From Phycisphaerales bacterium (GTDB lineage: Bacteria > Planctomycetota > Phycisphaerae > Phycisphaerales > UBA1924), in NCBI GenBank assembly GCA_017640485.1, contig JAEPQP010000004.1:1-54742 (forward strand): DNA of 54,742 bases. Direction: 5' to 3'. Position numbers and translations under genes: made by a program. Of the stretch, positions 1 to 6,245 are shown one piece after another; the stretch's first letter is position 1; each line of letters begins with the position of its first letter. Under the pieces are notes generated by a model. That model was not told the DNA's origin, did not search any database, and saw nothing but the letters and a program-made list of their open reading frames with translations.

Positions 1-294
1 GGGGCGCTGCTCGAGGAGGAACTCGAGCGGATGGCGTACGGCGGGGTGGAGTCTTGGGAGGTTGAGGAGCCTCGCGAGCGGATCGGTGAGGCGCTCGAAG
101 GGTGGTTCGCGAGCGGCTGGTTCTGGTCTGGACGGCTCTCAGAGTTGAGCGAGCGCGGGGGGGATATTGAGTCGTTGTGGTCGATGAGGGATTCATACTC
201 GGTGATCACGGCTCGCGATCTTGAATCGGTGTTCGGGCGTTGGTATCGGGATGGGCGGCACTTCCGGATCGAGATTGTCGATGAGGAACGATGA
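1..294 (+). CDS. C-terminal end of a probable M16-family (insulinase-like) zinc peptidase, cut by the window edge
   Basis: The reading frame is open from the first base to the TGA at 292-294, so about 97 C-terminal residues of a larger protein are visible. Near the middle is a GWFWSGRLSEL stretch, followed about 30 residues later by ITARDLESVFGRWY and a final hydrophobic strand. This spacing resembles the end of M16 peptidases of the PqqL/zinc-protease type, where an NGFWLxxL helix precedes 'lTaaDlqaaarrYl' and a last beta strand. The catalytic HxxEH motif would lie upstream and is not in the window. The family call rests on pattern resemblance in a short tail and is moderate. The gene ends just before the bidirectional terminator at 311-341. 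Confidence 0.5.
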   Translation, partial: GALLEEELERMAYGGVESWEVEEPRERIGEALEGWFASGWFWSGRLSELSERGGDIESLWSMRDSYSVITARDLESVFGRWYRDGRHFRIEIVDEER

Positions 295-310
295 GCGCGG
301 CTTGCTCATG

Positions 311-341
311 AAAAAACCCCTGCGTGTGCAGGGGTGTTTGT
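311..341. terminator. bidirectional intrinsic terminator
   Basis: CCCCTGC at 317-323 pairs with GCAGGGG at 328-334 across a four-base loop. A run of six A lies on the left and a T-rich tract on the right, so the hairpin can end transcription on both strands. It serves the peptidase gene on the left and the minus-strand gene 361-927. Confidence 0.8.
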
Positions 342-360
342 TTGGTTTTGGAGTGCGTGA

Positions 361-927
361 TTAGGCGGCTTGGCTGTTGGTGTTTGAAGGGGTGACACCT
401 GAGAATGGGTTGAAGTTGAATGGGGTGTTGGATTCGGATTGGTTTGATTCTTGGTTCCACCAGTTGAATCCGAATGGGGTTGGTGATTGGCCGAAGAATG
501 CGGCTGGGGAGTTGAACCAGTTCCATGCCGGGGTGGATTGGTTCCAGAATGGGTTGAAGCTGTTGAACGGCGAGAAGCCTGCGAAGGCGTCGAAACCGCC
601 GAAGCTGTTGAAGCTTGGTGCGAAGTTTGAGCCGAAGCCGTTTCCGAAGCTGTTGTTGAATCCGCTCCCGAATCCGAAACCTGAACCGAAACCGGTGCTT
701 GGGTTGAAGCCGTTGAACGGGGTGTTCCAGTTCCATGCTTGGTTGAAGCTTGGTGACCATCCTTGGTTCCACGATTGATTCCACTGCTGGTTCCATGATG
801 GGTTCCAGGCGGTGTTCCATGGCTGATTCCATCCTTGGTTCCATGACTGGTTCCATGGGGTGGAGAATCCGTCTTGGAATGAAGGTGATGAGTTGAAGCC
901 GTTGAATGCGAATGGTGCGTTGAACAT
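361..927 (-). CDS. Phe/Trp/Asn-rich low-complexity protein (prion-like composition), function unknown
   Basis: This 188-residue protein has no recognisable domain. By my count it holds about 32 Phe and 16 Trp, with Asn, Gln, Gly, Ser and Pro between them. It has only four acidic residues and no Lys, Arg, His, Ile, Leu, Tyr or Cys. Residues 25-57 carry Trp at exactly every fourth position (WNQS, WNQG, WNQP and variants). Residues 70-125 are GF/NF-rich (for example GFGSGFGFGSGF). No signal peptide or membrane helix is seen. The gene looks real: AAAGGG lies about 8 bases upstream of the ATG, as at neighbouring genes, and a terminator follows the TAA. The composition matches aromatic 'sticker' plus polar 'spacer' proteins that self-associate or phase-separate; an adhesive or structural role is equally possible. 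The function is inference only. Confidence 0.7.
   Translation of the reverse strand: MFNAPFAFNGFNSSPSFQDGFSTPWNQSWNQGWNQPWNTAWNPSWNQQWNQSWNQGWSPSFNQAWNWNTPFNGFNPSTGFGSGFGFGSGFNNSFGNGFGSNFAPSFNSFGGFDAFAGFSPFNSFNPFWNQSTPAWNWFNSPAAFFGQSPTPFGFNWWNQESNQSESNTPFNFNPFSGVTPSNTNSQAA
748..855 (-). repeat. 12-bp in-frame tandem repeat coding W-N-x-x
   Basis: Nine degenerate copies of a 12-base unit, read on the minus strand as TGG-AAC/T-xxx-xxx, place Trp at residues 25, 29, 33, 37, 41, 45, 49, 53 and 57 of the Phe/Trp-rich protein. On the plus strand the repeat appears as recurring ggttccatg. The exact four-residue phase with varied third and fourth residues points to old unit duplications followed by divergence. 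Confidence 0.85.
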
Positions 928-1107
928 GTGGTTGCCCTTTGGTTTGGGAGTTGGTTTGGAGATCGCGCATGCGATCAGTGGTGAAGTGATCGGCGAGGTT
1001 GCGAGGGGAGTTTGGTGCGATCCACCTATTGCGGGTCGGATTCGAGCGCGATGGAAGGGGTGGTTTGCGTCCGGCGCGTTATCTGCGCTGGACTTGGTTT
1101 GTGAGGA

Positions 1108-1491
1108 TTAGTTGGAAGGACGCGTGTAGGTGGCTTTGCAGTTCGGCGCTTCGGTGATGGTGACGGAGTGGACCTGAGCGTGTGGGGAGAGTGATGCGTC
1201 GAGGCGGCCGGCGAGTTCGTCAGCGATGTGTTTGGCGATGAGTTCGGCGGTGGGGTTGAGCGAATCGAAGGGAGGGGTGTCGTTGAGGTTCTGGTTGGTG
1301 AAGGGATGGCAGATGTCGATGAGTTGTGCTTGGACGGTGTGGAAGTCGCAGAGGAGGCCGTCGTCATCGAGGGTTTGTCCGGCGATGGTCGCGGTGGTGA
1401 CGAAGTTGTGGCCGTGGATGGGTTCGTCAGCGCCGAGGATGTGGAGGGCGTGGGCGGCGCAGAACTCGTGGGTGACTTGGATGGTGAACAT
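1108..1491 (-). CDS. 6-pyruvoyltetrahydropterin synthase family protein, PTPS-III-like (ExxHGH)
   Basis: This 127-residue protein belongs to COG0720 (QueD/PTPS). Likely zinc ligands are H14 (in FCAAHAL) and H26 and H28 (in PIHGHNF). The CDF, NPTAEL and ITEAPNCKATY motifs of the family follow. The catalytic Cys that QueD carries four residues before HGH is absent; the motif reads E23-P-I-H-G-H. Published work on the family describes ExxHGH as the mark of PTPS-III, which makes 6-hydroxymethyl-dihydropterin from dihydroneopterin triphosphate and can replace FolB in folate synthesis. A canonical QueD lies at 23844-24311, so this copy probably serves folate or another pterin. It follows the membrane-protein gene 1500-1775 by 8 bases and is probably co-transcribed with it. 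Confidence 0.85.
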   Translation of the reverse strand: MFTIQVTHEFCAAHALHILGADEPIHGHNFVTTATIAGQTLDDDGLLCDFHTVQAQLIDICHPFTNQNLNDTPPFDSLNPTAELIAKHIADELAGRLDASLSPHAQVHSVTITEAPNCKATYTRPSN

Positions 1492-1499
1492 GGGGGATG

Positions 1500-1775
1500 T
1501 TAGGAATCAGGAGTGGTTGATGTGTTTGGGTGGGTCTTGGACCAGGTGGCGAGTGAGCGGAAGGCCATGGCGGCGATGATGGCGTTGGCGACGACGCCTG
1601 CGGCGGATTGGGCGATGAGGTTGAAGGCGATCCAGCAGAGGGATGCGAGGGCGGCGTAGACGAAGCCGTCTTTTTTGTGCTTTCCGAGTCGGTACATGGA
1701 GAGGAACATGAAGACGGCGGCGGCCCAGTCGAGGCCGTAGTAGGAGAAGAGGAAGTTGTGGATGTATTCAGGCAT
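1500..1775 (-). CDS. small integral membrane protein, function unknown
   Basis: The protein has 91 residues, with a conserved-looking YGLDWAAAVFMFLSMYRLG segment followed by KHKKDGF and two or three hydrophobic segments up to residue 75. The pattern of an aromatic N-terminal helix, a basic loop and a helix with small residues is faintly like half of a PnuC-type transporter, but this is not enough for an assignment. It lies directly upstream of the PTPS-III-like gene in the same direction. No Shine-Dalgarno is seen, because the upstream sequence is pyrimidine-rich on this strand. Confidence 0.65.
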   Translation of the reverse strand: MPEYIHNFLFSYYGLDWAAAVFMFLSMYRLGKHKKDGFVYAALASLCWIAFNLIAQSAAGVVANAIIAAMAFRSLATWSKTHPNTSTTPDS

Positions 1776-1776
1776 A

Positions 1777-1795
1777 GGGGGAAGGGTAGGGGGGG
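1777..1795 (+). other. potential G-quadruplex motif in a divergent promoter region
   Basis: Runs of five, three and seven G separated by AA and TA give at least four GGG tracts with two-base loops, if the last run is split. The motif occupies the gap between the divergent genes 1500-1775 and 1836-3338, next to the first start codon. Confidence 0.5.
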
Positions 1796-1835
1796 AGACG
1801 GCTAGAGTGGTGGAGTTGAAAAAGGAGTGTTTGCG

Positions 1836-3338
1836 ATGGGTGATTCGCCTTTGATTTTGGGTGTGAGTGGGTTGCGTGGGATTGTGGGGGAGAGTCTGAC
1901 TCCTGAGGTGGCGGTGCGGTATGCGGCGGCGTTTGGGACATGGTTACAAAGCCGAGGGTTCGCTGATACTGCTGTTGTTGCTCGCGATGGTCGTGCGGGC
2001 GGGGAAGTTATCTATCATGCGGCAATATCCGGGTTGCTGAGTGTTGGACTGAATGTGCGTGCCATAGATACTGTGATGACCCCAACTGCTGGGGTTGATA
2101 TCGAGCCGTTCGCTCCTGGGGCGATCGTGGTCACAGCGAGTCACAATCCTGCTGAATGGAACGGATTGAAGTGTTTGGTCTGCGACGAGGAGGAGCAGTT
2201 AGGGCGGGCACCAACTGCAGAAGAAGCGAATCAGATTATTTCTTTGTTCAATGATGGTGCAATCGAGTATGTGACTGCGGACGAGCTAGGCGAAGTTGCA
2301 CTGCTGGGCTCTGAATCAGCGAATAAGTTCCACTGCGATGTTGTTCGATCAAGATACTCAGCTCTTGTTGGTGACACTGTGGGCGAACTCGCGGCACATC
2401 AGATGAGGATTGTGCTTGACTCTGTGAATGCTTCGGGTTCTGTTGCTGCTGAATCATTGCTTCGATCGTTGGGATCGAATGTATTGCAGTTGGCTGGAGA
2501 CAGGAGTGGTGTCTTCCCGCATACCCCTGAACCGACAAAGGAGAATCTTTCGGGTGAGGGGGGGTTGTGTGATGTCGTGCCTGGGGTGAAAGCGGATGTC
2601 GGATTTGCACAGGATCCGGATGCGGATCGGTTGGCGATTGTGGATGAACGCGGCGAGTACATCGGGGAGGAGTACACGCTGGTCTTGTGTGCGATGGCGT
2701 TGATGGAGGCGCGGGCGGGGGATGATGATGGTGAAGATCGAGGTAAGCCTGTGTTTGTGGTGAATCTTTCGACTTCGCGGATGATTGATGATGTCGCGGC
2801 GCACTACGGCGGAGAGGTTGTGCGTTCGGCGGTGGGGGAGGCGAATGTGGTTGAGATCATGAAGTCGCTCAAGGCGCAGGGTCGGTATGTGGTGTTTGGG
2901 GGTGAGGGGAACGGCGGGGTGATCTGGCCTGAGGTGACTTATGTGCGGGATTCGCTTTCGGGTATGGCGCTTGTGTTGTCGCTGATGGCGCGGACGGGGA
3001 AGTCGGTGAGCAAGCTGGTTGAGATGGTGAACTCTTTTGGGCCTACGGATGAGGTGAAGGCGAATGGGTACACGATCCTGAAGGCGAAGTCGGATCTGGC
3101 GAGCAAGGCGGATGCGGTGCCTGTGGTGGAGCATCTGAATGGGGTGTATGGATCTCAGGATGGCTGCCGGGTGGATCTTCAGGATGGGATCCGGATTGAT
3201 TGGGACGAGCGTGGGGTGTGGGCGCATGTGCGGGCGAGCAATACGGAGCCGATCATGCGGGTGATTGTGGAGGCGCCGAGCAGGGCGGAGGCGGAGCGTG
3301 TGGCGGGGGAGATTGATGGGCATATACTGGGGGCATGA
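1836..3338 (+). CDS. phosphoglucomutase/phosphomannomutase-family enzyme (alpha-D-phosphohexomutase)
   Basis: This 500-residue phosphohexomutase interconverts hexose 1- and 6-phosphates. All four family loops are visible: the TASHNP phosphoserine loop, the DPDADR magnesium loop, the GGEGNGG sugar loop and the RASNTEP phosphate-binding loop near the C-terminus. It is somewhat longer than typical GlmM (about 445 residues), so the substrate (glucose, mannose or glucosamine phosphate) cannot be fixed. The start is ATG 1836 because AAAGGAG at 1821-1827 lies 8 bases before it; the upstream GTG at 1827 overlaps that site. Its stop overlaps the next ATG (ATGA). Codons in roughly 1940-2560 are visibly less G-rich than in the rest of the gene. 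Confidence 0.9.
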   Translation: MGDSPLILGVSGLRGIVGESLTPEVAVRYAAAFGTWLQSRGFADTAVVARDGRAGGEVIYHAAISGLLSVGLNVRAIDTVMTPTAGVDIEPFAPGAIVVTASHNPAEWNGLKCLVCDEEEQLGRAPTAEEANQIISLFNDGAIEYVTADELGEVALLGSESANKFHCDVVRSRYSALVGDTVGELAAHQMRIVLDSVNASGSVAAESLLRSLGSNVLQLAGDRSGVFPHTPEPTKENLSGEGGLCDVVPGVKADVGFAQDPDADRLAIVDERGEYIGEEYTLVLCAMALMEARAGDDDGEDRGKPVFVVNLSTSRMIDDVAAHYGGEVVRSAVGEANVVEIMKSLKAQGRYVVFGGEGNGGVIWPEVTYVRDSLSGMALVLSLMARTGKSVSKLVEMVNSFGPTDEVKANGYTILKAKSDLASKADAVPVVEHLNGVYGSQDGCRVDLQDGIRIDWDERGVWAHVRASNTEPIMRVIVEAPSRAEAERVAGEIDGHILGA

Positions 3339-3589
3339 GTGAAGCTATGACTGAGTACGAGATCGGGTCGCGGGTGCGGGTTTCTCAGCAGGTGATGCTG
3401 CATGATTCGGCGCAGGTGACGACTGTCGAGGGTATTGTGCTGCGGGTGGGTCAGCAGAAGACGGGGTCGTGGTTCGCTCATGGGCGGGATAAGAAGCTGT
3501 GGCTCGATCGGCTTGAGCTTCGCAAGGACGACGGCGAGCTGGTGGTGGTGAATCTGGATCAGCACTCGCGGGTCGATGTGATTGGGTAA
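3335..3589 (+). CDS. conserved-looking small protein of unknown function
   Basis: The 84-residue soluble protein is translationally coupled to the phosphohexomutase through a 4-base ATGA overlap. It looks mostly beta-stranded: GSRVRVSQQVML, TTVEGIVLRVGQQK, KKLWLDRLELRK and LVVVNLDQHSRVDVIG. This is consistent with a small SH3- or barrel-like fold. No catalytic motif is seen. Coupling suggests co-expression with the mutase, but no function can be assigned. It is followed by a long hairpin and a terminator. Confidence 0.7.
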   Translation: MSEAMTEYEIGSRVRVSQQVMLHDSAQVTTVEGIVLRVGQQKTGSWFAHGRDKKLWLDRLELRKDDGELVVVNLDQHSRVDVIG

Positions 3590-3597
3590 GTTGAGGG

Positions 3598-3626
3598 CAC
3601 GGCTTGCCGAAGACGGTCAAGCCGTG
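3598..3626 (+). other. strong hairpin without a U-tract
   Basis: CACGGCTTGCCG at 3598-3609 pairs with CGG at 3614-3616 and CAAGCCGTG at 3618-3626. There is one bulged T and an AAGA loop. It lies 8 bases after the stop of 3335-3589. With no T-run it may protect the mRNA 3' end or assist the terminator at 3660. Confidence 0.6.
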
Positions 3627-3659
3627 GCACCCGTAATCTGAACATTGAGTTGATTTGAG

Positions 3660-3687
3660 CAGCGGTTCTGAGCGGACCGCTGTTTTT
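3660..3687 (+). terminator. intrinsic terminator after the phosphohexomutase operon
   Basis: CAGCGGT at 3660-3666 pairs with ACCGCTG at 3676-3682, followed by TTTTT at 3683-3687. It separates the host operon from the phage-derived block that begins immediately afterwards. Confidence 0.8.
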
Positions 3688-3749
3688 GTGCGCACAGGTG
3701 TGCAGCGTTTTTTGGCGCATTCTCAGAATTCCAAAACTTTTTTCGGGCT

Positions 3750-4415
3750 TTGTTTTCAGTGGTTTGCGCGCTTCGGAGGTCGCGGGCGTATGGGATCAGC
3801 GATGAGGTCGATTACCAGAAGCAGGAACGGATGCGTGAGCTGCTCCGCGATCTGGAGAACTGTGTGATCAATGGCGTTGCGCCTTCGAGTGATCAGCAGG
3901 GGTCGGGGACGGTCCGGCGGTCGATGAATGGGTTGATCCACTCGATGAGCACGAACCTGTTTGAGCCTGGGGTTGGTGCGATCCCAGATGGTGAGGGCGC
4001 GGGCGATGAGCTGAGCGAGGTGGTGCTCAATGCGGCGCTGAAGCAGATCTGGGATCAGTCGAGCGGCGGTGTGGACACGATTGTTGTTGGCGGGGCGCAG
4101 AAGCGGAAGATCAACGCGTTTGCGAGCGGGAGTCGAGCGTATCTGCCGGATGATCAGACCTACTCGGACATGATCAGTGTGTACGAGAGTGACTTTGGGG
4201 TGTGCCGGGTGATTCTGTCGCGCTGGGTCCCAAGCGACACGGTGATGCTGCTGGATTCGTCGCGGATTTCGGTGATGCCGATGCAGGGGCGGAGTTTCCA
4301 TTACAAGCCTTTGGCGGCGACGGGGGATTCTGTTTCGGGTCAGGTCATCGGTGAGTACACGGCGGAGATCAAGAACGAGAATGCGCACGGATTGATCAGC
4401 GGTCTTGCTGTTTGA
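3750..4415 (+). CDS. SU10-type phage major capsid protein (DUF5309-like), N-terminally truncated
   Basis: About 200 residues match the C-terminal two-thirds of SU10-type capsid proteins (HK97 fold). Family marks in order are YGISDExxYQ, a RDLExxxxNG helix, GGVDTIVVGGAQKRKI, the YESDFG strand, a VPSDTVMLLD segment, and the ending LAATGDS...GEYTxEIKNENAHGLI. Full-length members have roughly 80-100 more N-terminal residues, including the N-arm and E-loop; here a stop at 3669-3671 limits the open frame. Upstream of YGISDE the frame still reads LFSV, as in the family, and then degrades. No convincing start exists: TTG 3750 and ATG 3831 are candidates, and neither has a good Shine-Dalgarno. It heads a run of phage structural genes and is best read as the surviving part of a capsid gene. 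Confidence 0.8.
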   Translation: MFSVVCALRRSRAYGISDEVDYQKQERMRELLRDLENCVINGVAPSSDQQGSGTVRRSMNGLIHSMSTNLFEPGVGAIPDGEGAGDELSEVVLNAALKQIWDQSSGGVDTIVVGGAQKRKINAFASGSRAYLPDDQTYSDMISVYESDFGVCRVILSRWVPSDTVMLLDSSRISVMPMQGRSFHYKPLAATGDSVSGQVIGEYTAEIKNENAHGLISGLAV

Positions 4416-4461
4416 TCCGAGCGATGTGTGATTGCGGGGTTCTGGTGGGGGCTAGGACGCT

Positions 4462-4487
4462 CGGGGCGGGTGGAGACACCCGCTCCG
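4462..4487 (+). other. GC-rich hairpin between the capsid and next phage gene
   Basis: CGGGGCGGGTG at 4462-4472 pairs with CACCCGCTCCG at 4477-4487 (one G-T wobble) across a GAGA loop. There is no U-tract. It sits 47 bases after the capsid stop and 49 bases before the next start, a usual place for attenuation or mRNA protection after a highly expressed capsid gene. Confidence 0.6.
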
Positions 4488-4536
4488 GGTTTCAAGATGG
4501 ATTGGACTGATTGGGTTCTGTGTTGGGAGGTTGGGT

Positions 4537-5166
4537 ATGTTTGCGCGTGATCGGGATTTGGTGGTTTTGGAGCCTGGGTTGTATCGGGATGTGAAGTGGA
4601 ACGGGCAGCGGTTGCTCAGCGGGGTGGGTGATCTCGACGGGACGACGCTGACGCTGTTGACCGGGTCGTTTACGGAGAGCGGGATCGGTGCGGGGCATGT
4701 GGTGCTGATTGATTCGACGCCGATGGAAGTGGTGAGCGTGGAGAGCGCGACGAGTGCGACGGTTTCGATCATGCGCGGGGATCCGGAATCGGTCGCGGTT
4801 GGTGGGAAGGATGTGGTCGCGGCGGTGGTGGAGGTGTTTACCTTTGAGCCTCAGATCGCGATCGTGCATCGTCAAGTGCTGTCGATGGTGGGGATCGATG
4901 TGGATGATGCTGATGGATTGGGAGAGTCGGCGGTGACGAATCCTGGCGCGATGGTGGTGCTCGAGGCGCTTGGTGCATTGCATCTGATCTATGCGTCGGC
5001 GGGCGCGCCAGGGCGTGGGGGCGAGGCGTTTCTTGATCGAGCGAAGGTGTTCCAGCAGCGGTTCTCGATGCAGCGCGGGCAGGTGACGGCGATGATTGAT
5101 CTGGACGGCGATGGGATCGCGGAGACGCGGCGTCATCCGAACTCGTTTCTGCTTTCGAGAGGGTGA
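4537..5166 (+). CDS. phage head-tail adaptor-like structural protein
   Basis: The protein has 209 residues. The N-terminal half looks like a beta-rich decoration domain (VLIDSTPMEVVSVESATSATVSIMRG type repeats). The C-terminal half has FEPQIAIVHRQVLSMVGI, then a helix ALHLIYAS, then RFSMQRG...IDLDGDG...FLLSRG. The last segment resembles head-tail connector/adaptor proteins that end in 'K..Yr.rF......iDlDgDG......R.v.l.R'. Position just after the capsid gene supports this. ATG 4537 is chosen because GGGAGG at 4525-4530 is 6 bases before it. The assignment is by pattern and synteny only. Confidence 0.55.
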   Translation: MFARDRDLVVLEPGLYRDVKWNGQRLLSGVGDLDGTTLTLLTGSFTESGIGAGHVVLIDSTPMEVVSVESATSATVSIMRGDPESVAVGGKDVVAAVVEVFTFEPQIAIVHRQVLSMVGIDVDDADGLGESAVTNPGAMVVLEALGALHLIYASAGAPGRGGEAFLDRAKVFQQRFSMQRGQVTAMIDLDGDGIAETRRHPNSFLLSRG

Positions 5167-5172
5167 GGTGGG

Positions 5173-5574
5173 ATGATGTTGGTGATTCGGCCTGCGAGGG
5201 TGAGGTTCGGGAGCGATGACTGGGACGATGTCCTGCGTGTTGCGATCGAGTCGTTGAGTGTTGAGGTTGCGGAGGAGTGGGATGACGAGGGACCGAACTT
5301 GATGTACGCGGACTCGACGCGGCGGAAGACGACGGTGCGCGTGATTCAGGAGCTCGACGGGGATGATCTGCTCGATCCGGAGATCGGGGACGAGGCGACG
5401 CTGCATGTGGAAGTGGATCGAGGAAATGATTCGGATGCTCGGGTGGTGTCGTGCACAGCGATGGTGCAGTCGGTGTCGTATTCGCTTTCTGGATCGCGCT
5501 CGTCGAGGGAGATCCGTTTGATTGCGGTGTCGTCGCGTGGGGATGTTGAGCCTGTGAATGTGGTTGGGGGTTGA
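5173..5574 (+). CDS. phage structural-type protein, function unknown
   Basis: This 133-residue, acidic, beta-rich protein (LRVAIESLSVEVAEEWDDEG, then TTVRVIQELDGDD, then REIRLIAVSSRG) has no signal peptide or membrane segment. It begins 6 bases after the adaptor-like gene and overlaps the next gene by one base, so it is part of the same transcription unit. Size, strand-rich look and gene order would fit a tail tube, tail terminator or head-completion protein. No motif decides between these. Confidence 0.5.
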   Translation: MMLVIRPARVRFGSDDWDDVLRVAIESLSVEVAEEWDDEGPNLMYADSTRRKTTVRVIQELDGDDLLDPEIGDEATLHVEVDRGNDSDARVVSCTAMVQSVSYSLSGSRSSREIRLIAVSSRGDVEPVNVVGG

Positions 5575-5966
5575 TGATGGCTTCGTCGTTTAAGGGATTG
5601 AACTTATTTGGATCGGGTGGTCATCGGTTTGTGAATCGCAGGCGTGGTCGTCGGGTGGTGTCAAATGCTTCGGCGCAGGGGGATCCGGTGGTGCCTGGGA
5701 CCTTTGAGTCGGGAGACTGGGAGGTTTGGGTCGAGGTGCGCGGGCGATTGGTCGCGGGCTCGGACTCGTCGTTGTGGGTGCTTCGGGATGCGATCCTCGC
5801 GCAGGCGGCGTTCGGGGTTTCTGAGGGGACACTGATCGACGAGCACGGGCATCAGTGGGTGGACATGAAACTGCTGTCGTACGAGGAGACGGGTCCGACC
5901 CAGCGGGGGCGGGATGTCTCGGTTGGGTATGTGGTGGTCTTCGGTCAGCTGTCGGGTGTGCTTTGA
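5574..5966 (+). CDS. phage structural-type protein (tail-associated?), function unknown
   Basis: The protein has 130 residues. A basic N-terminal arm (FVNRRRGRRVV) is followed by a beta domain: WEVWVEVRGRLVAG, LIDEHGHQWVDMKLLSYEE and VSVGYVVVFGQL. The order 'G-L...gtL.D.xGxxW.d..L.sy......v.Y.v.F' is reminiscent of the N-terminal galectin-like part of distal tail proteins, but the protein is too short and divergent for a firm call. The ATG at 5574 overlaps the preceding TGA (TGATG), indicating translational coupling. Confidence 0.5.
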   Translation: MMASSFKGLNLFGSGGHRFVNRRRGRRVVSNASAQGDPVVPGTFESGDWEVWVEVRGRLVAGSDSSLWVLRDAILAQAAFGVSEGTLIDEHGHQWVDMKLLSYEETGPTQRGRDVSVGYVVVFGQLSGVL

Positions 5967-5979
5967 TTGGAGGTGGAGT

Positions 5980-6237
5980 ATGGAGACTGAGGTGATCGGG
6001 GCGTTGACGCAGTTCGGGGTTGCGGGGATGGTGTGCGCGATGTGGCTGATCGAGCGGAGGGCGTCTGCGAAGATGGAGCAACAGATCAACGAGACGCACG
6101 CGAAGCTGATCAGTCAGATCGATGAGCGGGCGGCGCTGATCGAGGTGATCCGCGAGAATACGAGGGCGCTGTCGATGTTGGAGGCGGGTCAGCGGGGATT
6201 GCTCGATGCGCTGTCAGGACGCGGGGTCAAGGCATAG
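5980..6237 (+). CDS. holin-like small membrane protein with coiled coil
   Basis: The 85 residues consist of one N-terminal transmembrane segment (GVAGMVCAMWLIERR, about residues 12-28) and then a charged helix through residue 75 that looks coiled-coil. This topology is that of BhlA/UviB-type holin-like proteins, which often follow phage tail genes. GGAGG at 5969-5973 precedes ATG 5980 by 6 bases. A holin role is inference from topology and context; a membrane anchor for the block's other products is an alternative. Confidence 0.5.
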   Translation: METEVIGALTQFGVAGMVCAMWLIERRASAKMEQQINETHAKLISQIDERAALIEVIRENTRALSMLEAGQRGLLDALSGRGVKA

Positions 6238-6245
6238 ACTGGAGT

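Noticed and set aside
361-927. Homology to nuclear-pore FG proteins
   Set aside because: The GF/FG composition is similar, but low-complexity sequence converges easily. No domain supports a relationship.
206-970. Long minus-strand frame rich in MEP repeats, and a + strand frame at 377-778
   Set aside because: Both are by-products of the 12-bp repeat read in other frames. Only the 361-927 frame has a Shine-Dalgarno and a matching terminator.
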